Of a stretch of 64,000 bases of DNA, positions 58,228-64,000 are shown piece by piece (position 1 is the first letter of the stretch; each line of letters opens with the position of its first letter). Location of the stretch: the NCBI RefSeq assembly GCF_039534125.1, contig NZ_BAAAUV010000029.1, positions 1-64,000 on the forward strand. The letters are read 5' to 3'. The DNA is from Actinocorallia longicatena (GTDB taxonomy: Bacteria > Actinomycetota > Actinomycetes > Streptosporangiales > Streptosporangiaceae). The notes beneath the pieces were generated by a model, which did no database searches, was not told the origin of the DNA, and was given only the letters and a program-made list of their open reading frames with translations. The translations under genes and the position numbers were made by a program.

Positions 58228-58261
58228 GATCGCAGCGAATCCGGAATTGCGAGAGGCAACG

Positions 58262-59047
58262 ATGACGACCGTCCAGATTCCGGTCCGGCTGCGCGGTGCG
58301 CTGGTCGAGGTCGGCACCCTTTTTGTGATCATGCTCGAGGGGCTGCGGTTCAGCTGGAACGTCCGCAGATGGTTCTGGGAGTTCGTCGAGCAGTGCTGGT
58401 TCCTCGCCCGGGTGACGAGCGTCCCGGTCATCCTGGTGGCGCTGCCGCTCGGCGCGACGGTCGCCCTCCAGGTGGGCCAGCTCGCGGAGCAGCTCGGAGC
58501 CCAGTCCGCGACGGGCGGAGCGGTGATCGTCGGGCTCGTCCGGCAGGTCGCGCCGATCGCCGCCGCGCTGATCATCGCGGGGGCCGGAGGATCGGCCATG
58601 GCCGCCGACGTGGGCGCCCGGCGGATCCGGGACGAGCTCGCGGCCATGGAGGTCATGGGCGTCAATCCCGTCCACCGGCTCGTGACGCCCCGGCTGTGGG
58701 CGGCGAGCCTGGTGTCGACCCTGCTCGCCTCACTGGTGATCATCGCGGGAGCGCTCGGCGGTTTCGTCTTCAACGTCCTGCTCCAGGAGGTGACTCCCGG
58801 CGCCTACTTCGACGGCGCGGTGTCGCTCCTGCGCATGTCCGACATGATCGTCACCCTGTTCAAGGCCTGGCTGTTCGGCCTCGTCTCGGCCGGCGTCGCC
58901 TGCCACATGGGCATGAACTGCGCGACCAGCCCCGTAGGCGTCGGACGGGCGGTCAACCAGGCGATCGTCGTGGCCTTCCTGCTGGTCTTCGTCCTCAACT
59001 ACGTGATCACGACCGTCTACTTCCTCGCCTACCCCCCGGTGATCTGA
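58262..59047 (+). CDS. MlaE/YrbE-type permease A of Mce system
   Basis: A 261-residue permease of the MlaE family with about five helices. The family loop EQLGAQSATGGAVIVGLVRQVAPIAAALIIAGAGGSAMAADVGARRIRDELAAMEVMGVNPVHRLVTPR includes the EExD-like coupling helix. It forms, with the B permease and the Mce proteins, an importer for lipids or sterols driven by a distant MceG ATPase. ATG 58262 has GAGAGG upstream. Its stop overlaps the next start (TGATG). Confidence 0.95.
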   Translation: MTTVQIPVRLRGALVEVGTLFVIMLEGLRFSWNVRRWFWEFVEQCWFLARVTSVPVILVALPLGATVALQVGQLAEQLGAQSATGGAVIVGLVRQVAPIAAALIIAGAGGSAMAADVGARRIRDELAAMEVMGVNPVHRLVTPRLWAASLVSTLLASLVIIAGALGGFVFNVLLQEVTPGAYFDGAVSLLRMSDMIVTLFKAWLFGLVSAGVACHMGMNCATSPVGVGRAVNQAIVVAFLLVFVLNYVITTVYFLAYPPVI

Positions 59048-59901
59048 TGCTCGCACCCCCCAAAGCCCGCGACCTCGGCCGCGGCGCGGCGTCGGCGGCC
59101 GTGAAATACGCCGCCTTCGCCGCCTGGCCGCTCTTCGTGGTGAAGGTCCTCTACCACTCGCTGTTCGACGTGGTCTTCCGGCTCAAGTACGGCAGGACCG
59201 TGATCCGGCACGTCAGCGACATCGTCGTCGGCGTCGGCGCCACCGTCGTCGGCGGCGGCATGATCTTCGTGACGTTCACCATGGCGTTCTTCGTCGGCAC
59301 CGAGGTCGGCCTCCAGGGCTACACGGGCCTGGAGACGATCGGCGCGCAGTCGTTCATGGGCCTGGTCGGCAGCTTCGCCAACGTCCGCGAGATCACTCCG
59401 GTCATCGCGGCGACGGCGCTCGCGGCCCAGTGCGGATCGGCGTTCACCGCCGAGCTCGGCGCCATGCGCATCTCCGAGGAGATCGACGCCCTGGAGGTCA
59501 TGGGCATCAACTCCCTCGTCTACCTGGCCTGCACCCGGGTGGTCGCGGCGCTCATCGCCCTGATCCCGCTCTACCTGATCGCGCTGTTCGCCAGCTTCTT
59601 CGCCACCCGGTGGGTGAGCACCAGCTTCTTCGATCTGGCGCCCGGCGCCTACGACTACTACTTCCACCTCTACCTGCCCACGATCGACCTCGTGTACAGC
59701 ACGATCAAGGTCGGCGTCTTCTCGACAGCGGTGATCATCATTCACTCCTACTACGGCTACTACGCCACGGGCGGTCCCGTCGGGGTCGGAGCGGCCGCCG
59801 GCAAGGCCATCCGATTGTCGATCATCGTCGTGGTGACCCTGAACCTGCTGCTGTCCTACCTGTTCTGGGGTCAGGGCAACACCGTGAGGCTGAGCGGATG
59901 A
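59047..59901 (+). CDS. MlaE/YrbE-type permease B of Mce system
   Basis: A 284-residue MlaE permease. It carries the same coupling segment (FANVREITPVIAATALAAQCGSAFTAELGAMRISEEIDALEVMGINSLVYLACTR) and a more hydrophobic C-terminal half. Together with the A subunit it forms the membrane channel. The start codon shares a base with the previous stop, and the end overlaps the first Mce gene by four bases. Confidence 0.95.
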   Translation: MLAPPKARDLGRGAASAAVKYAAFAAWPLFVVKVLYHSLFDVVFRLKYGRTVIRHVSDIVVGVGATVVGGGMIFVTFTMAFFVGTEVGLQGYTGLETIGAQSFMGLVGSFANVREITPVIAATALAAQCGSAFTAELGAMRISEEIDALEVMGINSLVYLACTRVVAALIALIPLYLIALFASFFATRWVSTSFFDLAPGAYDYYFHLYLPTIDLVYSTIKVGVFSTAVIIIHSYYGYYATGGPVGVGAAAGKAIRLSIIVVVTLNLLLSYLFWGQGNTVRLSG

Positions 59902-60899
59902 CCGTCTCCTTCCGTCGCGGCCTCGCGGTCACGACCGCCACCCTCCTGGTGCTGGCGGCGGCCCTCTACCTGCTGCTCGCCGATCCGTTCAGCACCGCCG
60001 GAGTCCAGGTGCGGGCGGAGTTCGGCCGCGCGGGCCAGGGCCTCAAAACCGGTTCCCCGGTGAAGATCCGGGGCGTCCGGGTCGGCACGGTCGTCAAGGT
60101 GCGGCTCGGCACCGACGGCCGTGCCCATCTGGTCCTCGGCTTCGACGAGGGCTTCCGGGTCCCCGCCACGGCCGAGGCCGCCATCGAGCCCGCCTCGGTG
60201 TTCGGCCCCAAGTACGTCAACCTCGTCCCCGGCGCGGGAGAGGGCGGCGGCCCCTATCTGGCCGACGGCGCCCTGATCACCCGGACCAAGGACCCGTCCG
60301 ACCTGGCCGACCTGCTCGCGGACGCCGCCGGAGCGGTCGAGGCGATCGACCCCGGCGAGGTCGCGACCCTGGTTCACACGATCGCCGACGGGCTCTCCGG
60401 ACAGGGCCCGGCCCTCCAGCGGATCCTCGCGAGCACCGAGACCCTGACCGGGGTCGCCCACGTCCACCGCGACGACGCCCGCACCTTCCTGCACGACGGA
60501 GCCGACCTGTCCACGACGCTCGCCGCCTCCGGTCCCGACCTGGTGGCCATCGTCCAGGACGGCAACCACCTGATCGCCACCGCGGCCGTCGCGCCCAAGG
60601 GCAGCCTCGGCTCCTTCGCCGACGGCCTCGCGGACGTGTCGGCGATCGTCGCCCACGGCCTGGACAAGCGCGGCGGGCAGCTCGGCGAGTCCTTCCGCAG
60701 CAGTGAACGGCTCGTCGCCCTGTTCTACGGACAGCTCGGCCGGCTGGGCGGCGCGATCCGGACCGCCAACGGCCTGCTGCCGGTCTACAACGACCTGGCG
60801 CGGATCCCCGCCGCGGACGGCAAGCATTTCCTGGGCGTGCAGGCCTACCTGCCGTCCAACCCGTGCGACCTGATCCTCGGCCTGTGCGGGAGGCGCTGA
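59898..60899 (+). CDS. Mce family protein 1
   Basis: A 333-residue substrate-binding protein: an N-terminal membrane helix (LAVTTATLLVLAAALYLLL), the MlaD/MCE domain at about 35-115 (VQVRAEFGRAGQGLKTGSPVKIRGVRVGTVVKVRL) and a helical region that builds the periplasmic tunnel. It ends in a Cys-containing tail (NPCDLILGLCGRR). It overlaps the YrbEB gene (ATGA) and the next mce gene by one base. Confidence 0.93.
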   Translation: MTVSFRRGLAVTTATLLVLAAALYLLLADPFSTAGVQVRAEFGRAGQGLKTGSPVKIRGVRVGTVVKVRLGTDGRAHLVLGFDEGFRVPATAEAAIEPASVFGPKYVNLVPGAGEGGGPYLADGALITRTKDPSDLADLLADAAGAVEAIDPGEVATLVHTIADGLSGQGPALQRILASTETLTGVAHVHRDDARTFLHDGADLSTTLAASGPDLVAIVQDGNHLIATAAVAPKGSLGSFADGLADVSAIVAHGLDKRGGQLGESFRSSERLVALFYGQLGRLGGAIRTANGLLPVYNDLARIPAADGKHFLGVQAYLPSNPCDLILGLCGRR

Positions 60900-61969
60900 T
60901 GCGCGCCACGTCGAGGACCCGGCTCCGGCGGTCCACCCTCATCAAGCTGACCGTCTTCGTCACCGTCACCACGGTGCTCACGACCTTCATCTCCCTGCAG
61001 ATCCAGCGGTTCAGCTTCGCCGGGGGCTACGCCGTCAGCGCGACGTTCGACGACGTCAGCGGCCTGCGCCCCGGCGACCAGGTGAAGATCGCCGGAGCAC
61101 CCGTCGGCAGGGTCGACGGCATCAAGGTCGTGGCGGGCAGGGGAAGGGTCGACTTCACCGTCAACGACGGGATCAAGGTCCCCACCGACAGCCAGGCCGT
61201 GATCCGCTGGCGGGACTCGCTCGGCCGGCGCGTGGTCTACCTGGTCCCGGGCTCGGCCACCACCATGATCAAATCCGGGACGCGGCTGCCGACCACGCGC
61301 TCGGCCGTGAACACCGACGACCTCATCGAGGCGCTGGCCCCGCTGACCCGCTCCCTGAACGTCGACCAGGTCAACAAGCTGCTCGTCTCGCTCGCCCAGG
61401 CGCTCGAGGGCAACACCGGCGAGGTCACCGGCCTCATCAAGAACGTGGACGTCCTGCTGACCACGGTGGCCAGCCGCCGCAAGAACATCGGCCTGCTCCT
61501 GGAGGACTACGCGACCGTCACCCAGATGGTCGCCTCCCGGGACCGGCAGATCGGCAAGGCCATCGACGATCTCGTCTCGCTCGGCGACGCGTTCTCGGCC
61601 AACCGCTCGCTCATCGACGCCACCCTCGTGGAACTCGCCCGGCTGGCCCGCACCAGCGACGCGGTGCTGGGCAAGAACGCCGCCGAACTCGGCTCCGTCC
61701 TCGACCGGCTCTCGGTGATCACCGGCGGGGTCCGGCGGAACGTCCCGACGCTCTCGAAGATCCTCACCGACGCGGGGCCGAAGCTGGAGCACATCTTCGC
61801 GACGGTCGACGACGGCAGGTTCATCAACGTGGCCGTCCCCTGCATCACGCTGGTCGCCCCGCCCTGCCCCTATCCGGTCAAGCTGCCGGGCCCGACGGTG
61901 CACGGCGCCGGGCGAATCGCCTCTCCTCCCTCGTACCAGCAGCTGATCCTCGGAGGTGAGGGACCGTGA
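60899..61969 (+). CDS. Mce family protein 2
   Basis: A 356-residue Mce protein with a membrane helix (LIKLTVFVTVTTVLTTFISLQ), an MCE domain (YAVSATFDDVSGLRPGDQVKIAGAPVGRVDGIKV) and a helical tail with heptad-like regions (SLNVDQVNKLLVSLAQALEG). The C-terminus has two cysteines (CITLVAPPCPYPV). The ATG at 60899 shares the A of the previous TGA. The next gene overlaps by four bases. Confidence 0.93.
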   Translation: MRATSRTRLRRSTLIKLTVFVTVTTVLTTFISLQIQRFSFAGGYAVSATFDDVSGLRPGDQVKIAGAPVGRVDGIKVVAGRGRVDFTVNDGIKVPTDSQAVIRWRDSLGRRVVYLVPGSATTMIKSGTRLPTTRSAVNTDDLIEALAPLTRSLNVDQVNKLLVSLAQALEGNTGEVTGLIKNVDVLLTTVASRRKNIGLLLEDYATVTQMVASRDRQIGKAIDDLVSLGDAFSANRSLIDATLVELARLARTSDAVLGKNAAELGSVLDRLSVITGGVRRNVPTLSKILTDAGPKLEHIFATVDDGRFINVAVPCITLVAPPCPYPVKLPGPTVHGAGRIASPPSYQQLILGGEGP

Positions 61970-62988
61970 AGTCCTTCCGCGACCGCAATCCCATCACCGT
62001 CGGGCTGGTCTCCGCGGTGGCTCTCCTGGTGATCGTCGGCGGCGTCTACCTCGTCGGGACGGCGGGCCTGCTCAAGGACCGCTACACCGTCAGCGGCGTC
62101 TTCGAGGGCACCGGCAACCTCCGCTCGGGCGACGAGGTGCGGGTCGCGGGCGTCCGCGTCGGCGAGGTGACCTCGGTGGCCCCCGACTTCGCCGAGGGCC
62201 ACGTCATCATCACCTGGAAGGTCGACAGCTCGGTCGACCTCGGCGCCTCCACCCGAGCCGAGATCAGGACGGCGAACGTCCTCGGCGGGCGCTACCTGCG
62301 GCTGACGGGGCCCGTGACCGAGCCGTACCTGCGCGGGATGCCCGAGAAGAAGCGGCGCATCCCGCAGGAGCGCACCAGGACCCCCGCCACGGTCAACAGC
62401 GTCGTCCAGGACTCGACCAAGGCGGTCGGCAAGCTGGACACGGCCGCGCTGAACGACCTCGTCGGCAAGCTCACCGGGGTCACCGAGGGGACACGGACCC
62501 GGCTGCGGCGCTCGCTCGCCAACCTCGGCGACCTGGCCAAGACGGTCGGGGACAACAGCGAGAACATCGACAAGCTGCTCGCGGGGGGCGACAAGCTGAC
62601 GGCCGTCGCCCACGCCAGGGACGGTCAGCTGTCCCGGTTGCTCACCAACGTCGAGGCGATGCTGTCGCTGCTGCGCAAGCGCCGCGACGAACTGTCCGTC
62701 TTCCTCGGCGGCAGCAGCTCCACCGTGCGCGGGCTGACCAAGCTCATCGACGAGCACCAGGCCGACCTCACCGGCGTCATCGCCGACCTGCGCGGCACCC
62801 TGGCCACGCTGCGGCCGCAGCTCGGCGACCTCGGGACGGTCCTCGCCTGGGCCGGTCCCACCCTCACCGGCCTGGCCGGCATCGGCGGCTACGGACCGTG
62901 GGTGGAGGTGGTGGCGACCGGGCTCGGCCCGATCAGCCCCGCCGACCTCGCGGCCCTGGCCGGCCCCGCCAAGAAGGGACGGTCATGA
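61966..62988 (+). CDS. Mce family protein 3
   Basis: A 340-residue Mce protein: membrane helix (VGLVSAVALLVIVGGVYLVG), MCE domain (YTVSGVFEGTGNLRSGDEVRVAGVRVGEVTSVAPDF) and helical domain. The GTG start at 61966 overlaps the upstream stop. It has no C-terminal cysteine pair. It is one of the subunits of the Mce hexamer-like tunnel. Confidence 0.93.
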   Translation: MKSFRDRNPITVGLVSAVALLVIVGGVYLVGTAGLLKDRYTVSGVFEGTGNLRSGDEVRVAGVRVGEVTSVAPDFAEGHVIITWKVDSSVDLGASTRAEIRTANVLGGRYLRLTGPVTEPYLRGMPEKKRRIPQERTRTPATVNSVVQDSTKAVGKLDTAALNDLVGKLTGVTEGTRTRLRRSLANLGDLAKTVGDNSENIDKLLAGGDKLTAVAHARDGQLSRLLTNVEAMLSLLRKRRDELSVFLGGSSSTVRGLTKLIDEHQADLTGVIADLRGTLATLRPQLGDLGTVLAWAGPTLTGLAGIGGYGPWVEVVATGLGPISPADLAALAGPAKKGRS

Positions 62989-64000
62989 GAAGACCGATCA
63001 CCACCGGTGCCGCGGTGCTGGCCGTCGGCCTGCTCGGCGGCTGCGCGATCGTCCCCGGGACGGGCGGCGGCTCCTACCGGATGAGCGCCTACTTCGCGAA
63101 GGCGCCCTCCCTCTACCCGGAGTCCAAGGTCAAGGTCATGGGCGCCGACGTCGGGACGGTCACCCGCATCGTCGTCGACGGAGCCCGCGTCCGCGTCGAC
63201 TTCACGGTCGACCGCGACGTCCCCGTGCCCGAGGGAGCCTGGGCGTCCATCGAGGCCGCCGAGACCCTCGGCGACCGCAGCGTCGTGCTGACCCCCACCT
63301 GGAAGAAGGGAATGCCCAAGGCGCCCCCCGGGACGGTCATCCCGCAGGAGCGCACCAACCTGCCCGTCGAGATCGACGACGCGCTGAAGGCGTTCTCCAA
63401 GCTCCAGTCGGCGATCGATCCCGGCAAGTTCGGCGGCCTCCTCCACACGGGAGCCGAGGCCCTCGACGGCAACGGCCAGAAGATCAACGACGCGATCGGC
63501 CTCACCGGCGATCTCGTCAACGACCTGGCCGGCCAGGACCAGAAGCTGGTCAGGATCGCCGGCGGGCTGAACGACCTGGCCGCCGACCTGAACGACAGCG
63601 ACCTCGGCGCGATGATCGAGGCCTTCGCCTCGGCCGGTGACGGCCTCGCCCAGGAGCGCGAGCAACTGCGCCTGTTCCTCGACGGCCTGGCCGCCACCAT
63701 CCGCAAGAGCGGGGTGCTGATCACCGCCTACCAGGAGACGCTCCCGCCCGCCGTCGCGGACCTGTCGAACATCGTGATGACGCTCAAGGCCGGCAGCGGC
63801 TCGATCAACCAGGTCATCTCGGCGATCGCCCAGTTCGCCGACGTCCTGGTGAAGGCGTGGGACCGCAAGAACCACGTCGCCGTCATCCGGGTCCAGCTCT
63901 CCGCGACCGTCCGGGTGTGGCTGCAACCGATCTTCGACGCCATGGGCTGGGGCACGGTGCCCTGCCCGAAGGACGACACCCAGCTGGCCGACTGCCCCGA
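62985..64000 (+). CDS. Mce family lipoprotein (MceE/LprK-like), 3' partial
   Basis: The reading frame is open from ATG 62985, overlapping the previous stop, to the window end (338 codons). The N-terminus is a lipoprotein signal (TGAAVLAVGLLGGC with lipobox LGGC at Cys20), followed by the MCE domain (YRMSAYFAKAPSLYPESKVKVMGADVGTVTRIVVDG) and a helical region. The lipoprotein member is usually fifth in mce operons; here it is fourth, so either one Mce subunit is missing upstream or the order differs. At least one more gene is expected beyond 64000. Confidence 0.93.
   Translation, partial: MRRPITTGAAVLAVGLLGGCAIVPGTGGGSYRMSAYFAKAPSLYPESKVKVMGADVGTVTRIVVDGARVRVDFTVDRDVPVPEGAWASIEAAETLGDRSVVLTPTWKKGMPKAPPGTVIPQERTNLPVEIDDALKAFSKLQSAIDPGKFGGLLHTGAEALDGNGQKINDAIGLTGDLVNDLAGQDQKLVRIAGGLNDLAADLNDSDLGAMIEAFASAGDGLAQEREQLRLFLDGLAATIRKSGVLITAYQETLPPAVADLSNIVMTLKAGSGSINQVISAIAQFADVLVKAWDRKNHVAVIRVQLSATVRVWLQPIFDAMGWGTVPCPKDDTQLADCP

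Overview
The window is about 70% GC or higher, with dense genes, many 4-base ATGA/GTGA start-stop overlaps, frequent GTG starts, NarL-type two-component pairs, a DUF742 protein, a polyphosphate glucokinase and an Mce/YrbE lipid-import operon. Together these point to a chromosome of a filamentous actinomycete, probably Streptosporangiales/Thermomonosporaceae-like. That placement is an inference from gene content; there is no rRNA or tRNA in the window to confirm it.

Left part (1-30.9 kb): a partial P-loop-like protein with EPVQPW repeats; an AI-2E-type permease followed by a zinc alcohol dehydrogenase; a membrane protein translationally coupled to an XRE/MmyB-type regulator; two tandem paralogous NarL-type sensor kinases with one response regulator, fronted by five GGGACA/TGTCCC half-sites; an exported beta-carbonic anhydrase and a secreted beta-propeller-like protein; a MarR/GbsR-SDR pair divergent from an ABC exporter across a shared dyad operator; an HSL-type hydrolase; a second kinase-regulator pair; assorted single genes (ArsR-like regulator, beta-lactamase-fold hydrolase, EamA transporter, DUF4180, AlkZ-like protein, Ddn-like oxidoreductase); a SWIM/SNF2 helicase pair; and a DrrAB-type exporter divergent from a TetR regulator. 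The exporter ATPase gene carries an apparent one-base frameshift just before its expected stop.

Middle (30.95-43.04 kb): a lower-GC integrative element of about 12.1 kb. It has a tyrosine integrase, an excisionase-like protein, a VirD4/TraD-like DNA-transfer ATPase, a replication-relaxation-type protein, several small membrane proteins, a GntR/UTRA regulator, an anti-sigma-type HATPase, a small DNA-binding protein and an XRE regulator. Its 16-bp direct repeats (15/16 identical) lie inside a short element of roughly 168 bp with 20-bp perfect inverted ends (CTAGGGGCTGTTTCAAAGTC). The integrative element therefore appears to have inserted into a MITE-like or degenerate IS sequence located between the tetR gene and an MFS gene, not into a tRNA.

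Right part (43.1-64 kb): an MFS transporter; a DUF3152 zincin; a polyphosphate glucokinase; a MarR regulator divergent from a flavin monooxygenase whose C-terminus is a DUF3237 domain, followed by a CocE/NonD hydrolase; a zinc-ribbon protein; an SRPBCC protein; a pair of acyl-CoA dehydrogenases reading away from a 16-bp palindromic operator; an LVIVD-repeat/DUF305 secreted pair; a MerR regulator; an orphan DUF742 protein; a truncated hemoglobin; and the start of an Mce operon (two YrbE permeases, then four Mce proteins, the last cut by the window end). The acyl-CoA dehydrogenase pair and the Mce importer fit uptake and beta-oxidation of lipid or sterol side chains, but the substrate cannot be read from the sequence.
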